A DNA stretch of 64,000 nt from assembly GCF_947623445.1 (NCBI RefSeq), contig NC_135248.1, forward strand, positions 10,664,977-10,728,976, in the 5' to 3' direction. The notes beneath the pieces are model-generated. The model was given only the letters and a program-made list of their open reading frames with translations, ran no database searches and was not told the origin of the DNA. Shown here piece after piece: positions 24,039 to 37,100 of this stretch (the first letter of the stretch is position 1; the number at the start of each line of letters is the position of its first letter). The stretch comes from Clavelina lepadiformis. Taxonomy: Eukaryota; Chordata; Ascidiacea; Aplousobranchia; Clavelinidae. A program made the position numbers and the translations under genes.

Positions 24039-27000
24039 ATAAGCAATGGAGATTAGAAAGTAGGTTGATATTATAATTTTTGTCTGTAAATGAAGAATTA
24101 AGTAGGTATTATGATAGGTTTTTACTTCTGTTACAGTTTCTCCACCCCCGGCTAGTGAAACACCGTTTGCACACTCGATTGTATATGTTTGAAGCTTGTT
24201 TAATGCTAATGGATGTTTATTTTGACTACAAAGATGACCGACCGACCGTATAATATGCTAATAGGAACACATGTATACGTTGTCATGAAACTGTAGTTTT
24301 TAATCAATATGCTGTAAGTCGTTTATCTTGGCCATCACTTTTCCGTAATTTAACAAGTAATTTTCCAGTAGCACTGTCTTTGTAATTTTGATATTTTTTT
24401 GATTGCGCGTTTTTTCCTTATACGCAATGCATTGTATATGTTTATATGTGTTTTGCGAAAAGCATTCTCAAAATCTCAAAATACTCTTTTGTTTAATCAC
24501 ACTGTCGTCATAATTTTTAAATATATATTTTCCCATGAGTGAATCTTTCTTTGTACAAAATCAACCAAAATCATTTAAAATATACAGTAAAGAGTAGATT
24601 TCAAATGGTTTTAAAGCACCAGCAGAAGCTTGCTAAAACAATGCAATTACAAACTTCGTACAAAGTTGTTTTGAAGCTATGCCTGCTATTGTTTGCTTGC
24701 TAGCTGCTGGTATACATTCACAACATATTTAACTTGAACAATTGATTGACAAGAATTGTAATGGGTGATAATTTGATATGAGCAAAAGTAGCCTACTGCA
24801 GCAAGCCTACAGTACGTATTTATATATGAATGGCCCTGTAAAGAATCCCTATTATAGATTTGATATATCCGTGATAAGCTTTAAGTTGATTTATTAGATA
24901 GGCTATTTAACTTAACAACTCTGATAATTTGATTCGATTTCCAGTTAAAGCAAGGCGGGTGGTCAAATCATGCCGTGGTTCAATAGCAGAACAAACAAGT
25001 ATATATATCGAGAACAGTCTTTATTCTGTGCTGGTTTCCGGAGAGAGCAAAAGAGATAACCAGAAAATAGCAGTCGAAAAGGTTTGGACTGTTCGAAAGA
25101 TGCGTCGTTTTCTTTGTTTTCTTTACGTCTTACGGTCACTAAGTAGAACTCATTTTTGCTTTGCTGAGGTGTTGAAGGTCAATCTTTTTAGGAGTTAGCG
25201 TTACAATATAGCTAAAACTGGACGTTTGCAAGCGCTTGGTTGAGCTTTGAGAAAACGCAGTATCATTTCTGAGGTTGTTGTAAATAATGCTATTAGCCAA
25301 ACGTTTGTAATCTGCTTGACACAACAAACTTAAAGGTTGCGGGATTAGTTAGCCAATTACCGGTGACAAAAATACTCTAATTTCGTTACAAAATTTCTCG
25401 TCACTTGCTGGCGCAATCAAATTTGGAATTTAGCAGACGCCCAGGGCGGCCCTCCTACTTTGTGGTGTTATGTATGAAGGTGATACAATAACGTAAATAG
25501 ATGATAAGCTGTCCAATAAGAAGGGTACTCTGAAGTTGGTCAAGTTGCCTTTAACCCCATTTAACCAAATTAACTCTGGATTTACCTTGCACGCAGTCAA
25601 ACCGATATATAACTTGATAATGATAATAATAATAATAATAGAATTTAATAGATTTTACTGTACGGTAGAGTCCTGCGCGGGTATGCCCGTCCCACGCGGA
25701 GCGGTTGTGGGTACCCGCACGAACTTCGCTGTGCTAACGGGTCGGTCGCGAAAAAAAGTTTTTATAATGCAGATCGTGTACCCGCAAAATATCAATTGTT
25801 GTCGCAGGGCGGGTGCTGGTGTCCGCATGAATCATTGTAGATTTTATCTATAAGATGATTACGTCAACTTATGTTAAATACACCCCGCGCAGGGCTCTAC
25901 CATTCAGTATTAAAATCCAGTGTCTAAACGCGTGTGTAAAAACGTATCATGACATTAACTCGCTCCAGTTGTTTTCTGTTCCTTGAAAATTATGCGACGT
26001 TTGCATAAAAGCGTGTCTCCTACGGACTCCACTTGGTCGTAGATTTTTTCTGTCATGAGAGTCGTGGTTCGCTCACATTGATAACCACAGCCTTGGAATT
26101 ATAGCTAATAAGAGCCAGTCGGAAACCAAAAATGCCGATAACCAATGGCGGATACTCCTATGCCACTGAATTTGTAAAGTATCGGTTTACAGTGTAAGCT
26201 CTTTATAAGTATATTTATTATTGTTTTGCGTCTGTTTCTATCCCCATCATACTTTTCCTTTAACTGTTGTTGAGCCTATAGCTTAGTGTGTGTGTGTGGT
26301 TTATTCGTTCCATCCACTATACTGTAAACACAGCATATAACCTAGAGTACTAGACCAATTTTTGATAACATAGTATAATATAAAAAAACAAGTTTTGAAC
26401 CAAAAGCGTTTTTTGATTTTAGGCTACCCGAAATTAGAGTTTTTAGTTTTCCAAAGAGTCTTTTACAGTTCCTTATAACACGTTTCTTATAAAAATCGGT
26501 CATCAATTGCGTGGGTATGATATTTAATGTAAACAAGAATCCTTACTTTCGTGATTGTGATAGGTGTTATAATTCAATTATTTTTTTTCTTAGAGCTTTT
26601 TTTGTATTTTTACGCTCAAAACACTCATTTCACGCAAGAGAATTGGAGCAGTCATGATATATTAGTGTTTGTTGTAGTAATCTAGATTGTGTTTGTTACG
26701 CTAAAAATATTTTCAACTTTGGATGCGACAGTCCATGTTTCTACATACTGTAGTGTAGTTAATATATTGAACGTTTTATCGAGGCTTTGTCGTTATTTTC
26801 CCAATCATTGATTGTTTGTGAGCATGTTTTCGTTGTTTTACGCCGTAGCAAGGTTAGCACCATTTTATATTCGATCCACACAAACGATACCGAAAAATAA
26901 ACGATACGATTGTTTAATTACAACGTCACACTCTTTTTCTCCCATACATCTGTTGACTCTATGCAGACCATACTCTCCTCGAGATAATCTCCTTGTTTTT

Positions 27001-28545
27001 GGTGAGAATGTTTTTACTGTAGAAAAAATAAAACATCTGCCACAGCAACATTTACTGACGCGCTTTATTGTTTGTTTCATTTCTTTATCAGACTTTGCCA
27101 GTTTTTACTGAAAGCTAATTTTCGTCTATTATAAATTCATATACAAACTGCAAGCACTATAGGTATTAAGTTTAAATTCCAGCCTGGGTTTATCAGACTC
27201 GTTAAAGGCAAGTTGTAAAGCTACAAAAACACTTTTTAAAATCATCACCAATCAGCGCCAAAACATCTATATCCAATCTAAACAGCCGGTAGATTGCAAT
27301 TGTACAGCGACCCGTAATAAAAAAGAGGGAATCCACTAAAGTATTCGAACCTGACAATTTTACATAACACACCGATGGCCACTTCCACAACTCCATAAAA
27401 GACTAAATATATAACAAAGCGACATGCAATAAGACATTTGTGCGTAAAGCAAAAGAGAGGAAGTAATAATTACAACAAATGGTAAAAGAATGAGAAAGCT
27501 AACTGTGACACCACTGTGCAGGAAAACTACAGAAAATATGCTTCGAATGAAGACTGGAAAGTGAAAAATCAAAAACAGGAATCGATGACAACAGACTCTT
27601 ATATGCTATATAGAACGCTGTGAAACGACGTGGTATTACGCTGTACCTCTACATCCCAACGTGAACAAAAAGTTTATATAAACTTATTATGTAACACAAT
27701 TGATAGGATTTAGAAAAACACCTTGACTCATAATATGAGGAAATGCCGTAGTGGATACCACTTGTAATGCGCTGTATGTACAGTACGTAGTACTCGGCAG
27801 AATTGTGCAAGCAGTAATTACTACCTAAAGCCTTATTTTAGATGATGGATTTGAGATAAAATTTCCTTATCTTACTGATTGACACGTAAACAAAGTAAAA
27901 GACTTCTATCAAAAATCTGTTTTTGGCTTTTTTTCAAAGATTTAACATTTTCCCACTAAAACCGTTAAATTATAAAGTATCAAGTGATGACGTTAAACAA
28001 ATAGTAGCAACTAGCAACTTTGACACAACAGCCTATGATTTCTAAGGCGCTATCATTGTTGTTAATGTGTCATCCGCCATCGTAAAAGTATTTCCAACGA
28101 AGATGTAAAACACCAGATTAAAATATATACTTATCAGATAATTGACAAACCCCATATGGAACGGAAGGCTTCAGAAAACGAAGCAAAATAGAAAAAGAAC
28201 AAATATACAAAGCATATAAAAGCAGCTTTGAAAATGAAGCCGGCATTTTAAAGGTAATTGACTAATTAAGATGTGGGACAGCAGCGAACGTATATGGTTA
28301 ACGTTCTGGATACGCATTACAGTTCGCGTTGACCCAGCTTGTTTTAGCGGCAAACGAGTGAATAGATGCGAAGTGTGAATTGACAGATAAACTTACTAAA
28401 TATTTACTGTAGTAAATTCATTTCCACGTGCATACAATCGTTTTATTTTAAATGATAATAATAATTTACGGCTGTTTAAGGAATCGATACAAGTTAATCT
28501 AGTTTTCCAGATTATTTAGTAACAAATTATTTGTAACAAATACAA
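24039..28545. other. Intergenic, P450 copy 1 to copy 2
   Basis: No supportable gene. It contains an AAT trinucleotide run (about 25622-25640) just before a MITE-like element (25664-25902). Several open frames of 60-105 codons have low-complexity or unrecognised sequence. Confidence 0.55.
25664..25902. mobile_element. Short inverted-repeat element (MITE-like), ~239 bp
   Basis: The ends are inverted repeats: GGTAGAGTCCTGCGCGGG at the left and the complement of GGTAGAGCCCTGCGCGGG at the right, one mismatch in 18. It is far richer in G and C than its surroundings and has no long coding frame of transposase type. I find no convincing target duplication, so its superfamily stays open. Confidence 0.7.
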
Positions 28546-31500
28546 ATGTTGGAACGTAACTACTTAAACGCGTTTATTTTAACGTGTACCGTCGTGTTGC
28601 CCCTAATATACTGGTATTGGCGTCCGAGAAAATACCCTCCTGGGCCCAGGGGAATCCCTGTTCTTGGTATGTTGCCGTTTATGGGGAAATATACTGAAAG
28701 AAAGTTAGCAAAATGGAGCAAAACTTATGGCAATGTGATGTCATTGCGCTTTGGAAGAACTGATGTGGTATTCCTAAACGATTATGGCTCCATCCATGAG
28801 GTGAATGGAGATTTCTGCAAATAATTTAAAGCTTTTTCATTAAACTTGGCCTTGGTTTCCTTAAATTTTTATCATTGTGTATTTATATATAATATTTTTT
28901 TATGTTATTTACCGGTAACCTTCGATTTCCAACAGGCTTTAGTGAATCAAGGCAGGAAGTTTGCTGGACGGCCAAAATACACTCTTCCATTTATAACTGA
29001 TTTGGCAAAAGGCGCAGGTCTTGCTGATATGGACTATGGAAAATTTTTTATGTCACAGAAAAAACTAGGTTACAAGGCTCTTCGCGGGTAAGTACAGTTG
29101 ATGGTAATTTTGTCTTCTGCAGCTAACCTATTTAACAACTATTGCTGATCGGTTAATAATCCAATCCATGACAGCAAAACCTAGTTGTTTTATAATGAGT
29201 TTTTTCAAAAAGAATTGTCTCGAATTGGTTTGAAAAAGCACTGATTGGTTGCCATTAAAAAGTTAAATTTATTTTATCTTAAAACTGACCAAAAATAAGT
29301 TTATATTTTTTTGGGTAATATCTCAATAAATTTATTCAAATTTATTAAGTGTTTTTATAAGTATATATCGTTTAAAATATCAAGTTAAGTTGAGCATGAC
29401 TGTAAGTTTAAAGGAGGGAAAATCTTTAAAAGAAAAAGTTAAACTGTGTCGGTTTAGGCAAACAGTTGTTGGTTGCTAAATCATAAACATGGTAATTGAA
29501 CCAATTTTAGTTAGGATTTCTTCAATATTATACAATTTAATACAATTTCAACCATTTGGTTCAAAGCTTGGGCGTCGGTAGAACAATGGAAAGTCGTGTG
29601 TATGAAGAAGAGTCTCACCTTATTGATGCAATACGTTCGATGGAAGGAAAACCTTTTAAAATATCGGTATCTACTGAACGCTTTAACATACTTACCATGT
29701 TTAATGCTATAATTTATTCCTCATAACTTTAAAGTTCATCTTCCACTAAATCTGATTACAGTACTTACAGATAAACAACATAAAAAATGTCTCCAATACC
29801 TACAAGCTTAATTTATGCTAAAGTACATTGGATTTATTCTTTTTTCTTTTCAGAAAATCATTCAAAAGGCGATTTCAAACAACATTTTAAGCGTTGTTTT
29901 TGGACAGCGGTTTGATTATGACGACAAGCACATACAGGACATCATGAATCGTTTATTGAATATGTAAGTATATGTAATATATTTAATTCAAAAAATTGTA
30001 GACTATATACTGTTATTCACGTAATTAACAACTTGTATGGATGTTTAGATAGAGCTTGAAAATCAACTTTTTAAACCGTTTGGCGTTTTGTACGAACGTA
30101 TAAATTAGGTTACAAAGCAAAGAAGCGGAAATTGTTACGACAAATGCGAGCAAAAATTTATAGGTTTCTTTAATCATTTACTATTCCAGGCTCGAGGATC
30201 AAGCAACATCATTATCTTCCCGCATTTGCACACTTGCACCTTTCTTAAAAGACATACCTCCCATTGTTTTCGTGTATTCGAGATTCAAGAAAAGAATATC
30301 TGTTTCGCTAGGTAAGTTTAGGTTTAATTTAAGTATAACTTATTTTACGACATAAAATTAATGATCATTGCCAAGCTTGGTCAGGAAATATTTTGCATAT
30401 TAAACGGCTTTTAGGTTAATTATAAGTATAAGTTACAAGATATTGTTTTGAGCAGACTATTGGTATTAATATTAAAGACTATATTCGAAAGAAGATTTAT
30501 GAGCATCAAGAAACTTTTCAGAAAAATGATCTAAGAGATTTCATCGATACTTTCCTAAAACAGTCTATAATAGAAAATAACCAAGACTTAACGGTAAGTG
30601 AAACAACATCTAATCGAAATCGAAGTGACGTTTAGAAGCATAGTTTCGACATTTTCTCGATTTGATTGTTTTACAGTGTTCTACAGTATGACATTCGCGC
30701 AGCCGGAAAAATTAGTACTAATGGTATCTATAACGACGGATAATTTTCACTATATATAGATCTGTATATAGATCTCACTGTATGAGATAGCATCAACTAC
30801 TTTATCTTGGGCACTCCTCTGCCTTTTACACCATCCAGAGAAGCAGAAGAAACTTCGAGAAGAAATAATGAAAGTTTTATGTAAGGTTATATATAATTTT
30901 AAAATGTATTAGTTTTAAGACATTTACTATATTTTAAGTGAAACTATCGCCTAAGCCGCAGTATAACGCTTGCCACGTATCACTTTGTGACCAGTTTCCG
31001 GTATAAATCTGTTTATCGATATGAAATTATGAATCTCGTTATGAATCATTTCACTACTCTTGCAATGCGATGTAATGATCATAAGCTCAAGCTTATGGCC
31101 TTATTAACATTCACAGTAAACTGTTTGATTTGGTAGGTTGCAAAGAGAGAGTTAGCGTTACCCACAAATTTATGATGCCATACACTAATGCATTCATACA
31201 AGAAGTGATGAGATACAGAACGCTTTCTCCTATCGGTGTTTCCCATAAAACCACAGAAGATGCAGAACTGAACGGATACTTCATACCCAAAGATACCGTG
31301 GTAAATGAAAATACTTTTTCTCAAAAGACCGCATAGGCGTATATGCTGTAGCCAAACATGGAAATGTAACGTTGCTTCTTGAAACCTATCGTCGCTTATC
31401 CTATCCCAATATATCATCATACGACATAAGCGACACAGTTAACTGTTGTGTACTTCTAATCTATTTACTATTTACAATTATCTTCCTACAGGTTGCAACA

Positions 31501-31809
31501 AATCTTTGGGCTGTACATAATGACCCTGGTTATTGGGAAGAGCCGGAGAAATTTAAACCGGAACGATTCATCGACGACAATGGAGAACTTATTCAATCAA
31601 GTCACGTGATACCGTTCTCACTTGGTATTCGTCAATGTTTAGGAAAACAACTTGCTCAAATGGAAATCTTTATCTTTTTAGTTTCAATGATTCAAAATTT
31701 CGAATTTCTGCCCGATCCGCATGACAAAGAACTTCCTAATATTGATGAAGGTGTAAATGGCCTTCAATTTTTACCATACGCGTACCGTGTAATTGCGAAA
31801 TCTTTGTAA
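28546..31809 (+). CDS. CYP2-type cytochrome P450, copy 2, exon 7 damaged (probable pseudogene)
   Basis: This tandem duplicate of copy 1 has the same exon plan: 28546-28800, 28936-29087, 29567-29666, 29854-29963, 30190-30311, 30478-30593, exon 7 remnant 30787-30880, 31137-31300, 31492-31809. Eight exons are open with good splice sites. PPGPRGIP, the K-helix EVMR, FKPERF and the heme loop FSLGIRQCLG are intact (Pro of the loop replaced by Ile). The first 17 codons of exon 7, which encode the I-helix with its AGTET oxygen-activation motif, are gone: 30676-30786 holds a decayed stretch with stops. A weak acceptor at TATGAG|ATA (30786) would keep frame and give 476 residues without the I-helix core. 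Either way normal catalysis is unlikely. It could still be transcribed, or the lesion could be an assembly error. Confidence 0.85.
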
Positions 31810-33200
31810 AGTAGTTGTGTTGCGTGTAGCCTACTAAACTTTTCAAACGATTCCTGTGATTTGAGTTGAAAATTCTACAAATTTTCTGTGTTACTGTATA
31901 AGTATTTAGCGTTTCGGCACCTCGTTATTTCTTGTGGCTCTAATACAAAGGTTCTATATAACTTAGTCCACGGATTAGCTGAAAGCGAAGAGTATATCCA
32001 ATAAAAAGGTGGTATTGCTTGTCCCTGTCATTTGTATATAGAAACCGCTTCAATATGCATATTTTTGCTGATAATGCTAAAGCTGCACAAAAATTATAGG
32101 ATAAAATCTAAAATGAAAATAAATACGAAAATTAACATGAAAACGAGAATAGAAATTAAAATAAAAAAAAAACACAAATCAGGTTTTGCTATTTTGAAAT
32201 GAAAAATCTTGCAAATAACGAAGTGATAATCATAGACCATTATATACACGTGATGTACCAACCAGCAGAAACCGCCTTCATTACCAAATGACTTGACTTA
32301 CTTCCGCAGAAAGTAAATAACTTGATAAGTGACTTTAACTTTGATGACTTGGTTACGACTTTTCTAACTCCTGTGTCGACATTTTTGTTGTCCAAATATT
32401 TTGTACGATAGGGTACGTTTAGGTTTCCGTTCTTGCCAACACTGTTCCCGCCTAACATTAAAACTTATGTAATAACTTTGAATTAATGCTTAGATATTCC
32501 GTTGCATTTACATTACTTCTGAATTGTAATCATCAAGTTTTTTGTCGACTGTGATTATGTTTATTGTACATAAGCTGGAGCTCGTAGGCTAATAAATACG
32601 AAGATAAAGGATAAGAGCAAGTTACGACATGAAGCTTATTCTTGAGTTGGGTCTCATAAGACAAGGCTGATATTGCAGCTCGTTCCCTGTATGATATTAA
32701 GCATATATATGCTAATCTACAATACAACGTCACACAATATCCCGATTAGTAGCAACTAGCAATAGAGAATAAGCAAAAGCATCGCTTTACTTTGTAATAG
32801 AAGAACACTTGTAGGCCAAACTACTGTATAAGCAAATGCATGAAAGCCACCATACTGTTATCAACATACTATAACTATATAGAAGTAATTACAGGATAGC
32901 AAAAGCAGGTTATCTTCAAGATTAGAAAAGACGACGTTTTAAGGACATTTAAGGCCACGATAATGATGGTGAGATTAAAAGCTTAAGTGTAAGCGTGTGA
33001 TTGCTTTATTTTCCACAGGTTTTTCCTTACTTAAAAGAATTATCGACTAAATTAAGCGGCTTTTTACGATCAGACAATGAATTCAAAAACGTTGACCACA
33101 ATACAAAACTTAAAATAAAATCTTAATTTATAAACATTAGCATCCGCCCAGCTTCTCTTTAGACACCAGATACGGTAGTGTAGAAATGACCTCATCACCT
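31810..33200. other. Intergenic, P450 copy 2 to TSP1-repeat gene
   Basis: Convergent 3' ends. An AATAAA at 32000 can end P450 copy 2. An A-rich simple stretch occurs near 32095-32180. I see no gene. Confidence 0.5.
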
Positions 33201-33206
33201 AAGCTT

Positions 33207-33560
33207 TTAGATACCAAGATCTATGGAGACTTGAGCTCGGAAATGGCCAATGATTACATCAAAGTCGTTCCACGTTGAACCAAGAAAATATGGACATGGA
33301 TCAGTGTTCGTGGCGTCAGTACCGCACGCAAATCTTCGAAGCCCTAACGATACAAAGGTTTTGTAAATATTTGACACTGGGTGTGTGAGAAACAAGTAAA
33401 GAGCAAAGCTTTCTTATACATGTTTGCTCTTGTTCCCAAATGTCGGCCCGTGTAGCAGGATTGACAACGCTGATCCAGAACATTGTAACGTTGCCAGCAC
33501 TATTTTCAGGATTCAAGGGATGTAAGTCTTGATTTAAAACTTGCAATATTAGTTCTGGAT
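33207..33560 (-). CDS. Possible 3' exon(s) of the TSP1-repeat gene
   Basis: After a strong pyrimidine-rich acceptor (GTCTTTTAG at about 33560) a minus-strand frame runs about 70 codons, including FWISVVNPATRADIWE and QTCIRKLC, and then stops; a second frame (33207-33360) carries CGTDATNTDPCPYFLG and also stops. Cysteine spacing is loosely TSP1-like. I could not join these to each other or to the upstream exons in a unique way, so this is only a candidate. Confidence 0.3.
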
Positions 33561-34138
33561 CTAAAAGACAAAATTAAAAGAGTTTTCTCAATAGCGTGGC
33601 GTGAGTTGCAGTAGATTTTGCCCATATATAAGTACTTTTCCATAAATGTCTTTTTACTCATTTCAGATGACACAATTATGGCTATGCCTTGATCTAGCTA
33701 TTTCCTGCAGTACGGTGCTTATGCTACAGCGAGATTAAGTTATCCCCAAGTGGTACGATGGACCTATCCTCAGGTGCCCCTCTATACTGTACGTACAGGC
33801 AAATTGTTTACTATTGTTCACAAAAATTTTGAAGTAAAGGTTTTAGGCGCAATATTAGAAAAAAATCTGTACTTGCATGCAAATCATATAATACAAATAA
33901 ACTCGTCGATGATTGCGCTTTTGTGCTGACTTTTAAAAGCATGTATGCTTTACATACATCACGTGCATGTATGTACAAAGCATATACACTTACTAAAAGT
34001 CGATACTTCTGAAGCAAAAACAATCAGGTAGTTTTGATTGATTCTGTCACCCCTTGATGTGTTAAAAATTGCTCGAGATCCACAGAATGCCGATCCCGGG
34101 TAAGACGTTGAACCGCAAAGATAAGGAGAGTTCAAAAT

Positions 34139-37100
34139 CTAAATAAACGACATGAAAACAGCACGAGTAGTGTATAAACGATCCGTTTTTATTTTGTTTA
34201 TATATGCACTAACGGTGGATTCTATGTCGGTTGTCGAATCAAGGAAAATAGTTGGCATGTAGTCGGTGTTTTCAGATTGTCCACAAGTGCTTGATCGAAG
34301 CTGGCTGCCCATTTGACTAACTGCAATGCGGGTGCGCGAAGGACTCACTTCATTCCAAGATCGGACAAAGCTTGAAAACAAAAACCGATTTTCGATGATA
34401 AGATTTTTTTGTCAATATCCACTGTGCGATTTAAATCAAAGACATCTTTACCTGGCCGCAACTTGGGTTTGCTGAAGATAGTTGGGGATGTAAGTAGTAT
34501 TATAACCGTCAGATGTGTTGGTGATAGGAGTCGCAAAGAGCAGGCTATTGCAATCATCTACGGTAACTGAGACGTCGAGCAAAAGGAGCAAATCTATGTC
34601 CGGGTCATTCACTAAAGACAAACCGTTGTTTTGAGAAAGATATCACTGATACAAAATACGCCATATCATATCTAGATGGACAATAGCAAACGAAATCCAG
34701 TCGTATTGTGCAATTATATGCATCTGTCATATTGTATACACTGGACGAGCAAGTCCGTCTAGGTACGCGATAATCTGTCCTTCCGTGCCAGCATGTACTC
34801 ACGAACAACCGGTGTAGGCCCTTGTTCTTCGCACGCCTCGTTAGTTATGGTGCGGATGCAATCGAGTGGCGTAAATGAAGGAGAATCGTCCCGACAAACC
34901 CGGGTTATCTGGATGTACTCTCCGTTTAAACACGTTTTTACTCCTTCAGAATATGTTTCGCAATAACCTTCATTGCAAGGCAACACCTTAAAAAGATTTA
35001 AGAAATGAAGGCAAACAGAAAAATACACGTTGATTGTTGGTGCTGTAATTTAATGATTAAAATTACATCCAAGGTCAAGGTCAACATTTTTAAAGGGCTT
35101 TTTCTTCATTTTAATTTGATACTTAAATATCAAAACTATAAAGAATTGCATGATGTAGCCTACAGGCAGTAAATTGATGCGACATTAAAAACTTTTGGAA
35201 GCACGAACGGCCCATGCTACAAAAGAAAAATTACGAACGAGAATTCAAGTTACCTCCACAGAATCACCGGTACACAAAGAACTATTAACGATACTTCCAA
35301 TATCATCCAGGCAATCTCTTGACCGAAATATCACACCTGGACTGCAAGCCTGAGTGCAATCTCCAAAGTTTCGCCAATCACCCCAGTGGGGAAAAGTAGT
35401 ATGACCTATATTTATCAGAACAAAGCTGTCATGACTGTTCATCGACGTGCACTAAGTAAGGGTGTACACTGTACAGACATATAATCACGCGACATTTAAT
35501 CACGCGACACTTAATCACCGACACATAATCACTTGGACAGTTAATCACGCGACATTTAATCACACATTTACAGTATCGAAAATTGCAAAACACAGTTGAC
35601 CGTCATCTGTCAAGTGAAATTTTAGTTTATCTTCGTGCAGTTCCTCACATTTCCCATGTGTAAACTTGCAATTTTCGATACTGTAAATGTGTGATTAACT
35701 GTCCAAGTGATTATGTGTCGCGTGATTAAGTGTCACCAAACCCTAAGTAAGCCGCGCAACATTAAGTTATTATAATAAGTTGTTATAATCACTCTTTTCC
35801 ACATCACTGACTGCAAGATTGGAGATTGCAATATTCAAGTACGGTGCGACAGGAAGGTGACATGTCGGCGGCTGTGGTCGAGCATAATCGTGTTCCGAGC
35901 CTGTATCCATTGCCACAAAGTTCAGAACACGGCTCTGGAAATATTGTTGGAAAAAATGATGCACACAGACCGTTTCCGCATATCTGCGTCTGTAACATAT
36001 TATTTATGTGCATGAAATGTGATTTCTTGTCCACGGAAAAGTAAAGCAGTGATCAAGGCAGTGGTAACTTGCTGATCTTTAACCTGGATGGGTATAACAG
36101 TCATCCTACCTATAGAAGCAGGTTTTTTACGGGTTTGAAAATGGGTTTAATAGTTTTATTGAAAAATGTCAAGATTTTAACAATCGGTAGACAGCACTAC
36201 CTTGTTTATACAGCACCATAATAATTATCGTAGGTAGATAATAGAAGATGCCACACAGGTTCGCAGCAAGCAATACTTCCACAAACGTACTTCCTGCGAC
36301 GAGTTTACTCCTCCTGGACACAGTTCTGTCGCTGCGGCGACATCTGTACCGTTTATTGAACAGAAACGGGTTAAGGTTCGAGAACCCAGTACGCACTCCG
36401 GTTCCGCTGACATACAGGCGGTGTAAAAGTAAGGACTCCAATCGACGGGTTGGTCGCACGGAACGGCACATTCCTCATTGTCAGTGCTATTTCCTACGCA
36501 GGTTCTGTTAATACAATCTGTCATAGCTTGTATCTAAATTATTCTGTGGATTGTGCACTGATGACATTCAAACATTTTATTTCGCCAAGTAGCCTATATA
36601 GGCCTACTTTATGTATATATATATAGCTACAACAATCTGGCAAGGCAGTACCAATAGGCCTATTGCACAACACAAATTTAAAGAAACTACAAAAAATTTT
36701 TTCCAAGCTTATCACAATCAGGAAGTTAAGCAACAAAAGGACAGTTGGCAAAATGCAATTTTAGCTGTTGTCTGCAAGCGGCTTTTGCTTACCCGGTACA
36801 GTTTCTGCTTCGAAAACGACCGCCGCCTTTGCACGGAAGACCGAGACAGTCGCCCCAATCAGACCACGTGCCCCATTCTAAAAAGATAAACAACTCCAGT
36901 GTGCGTTTGCGTAAGTTAACATTTTTCTCAATTTAGTTTGTATTCCTCACTGCAAGTTATCACGTGTAAGCATTTGGAACAAATACGAAACGATATATCA
37001 GGTGGCCTTGCAGTTGAGTTTAACAAAGCGATAGGGCGTAAGAAAATATTAAACAGTTAAATATGGCAACGCCACTATAATAAACTGTAGGCCTACCGTA

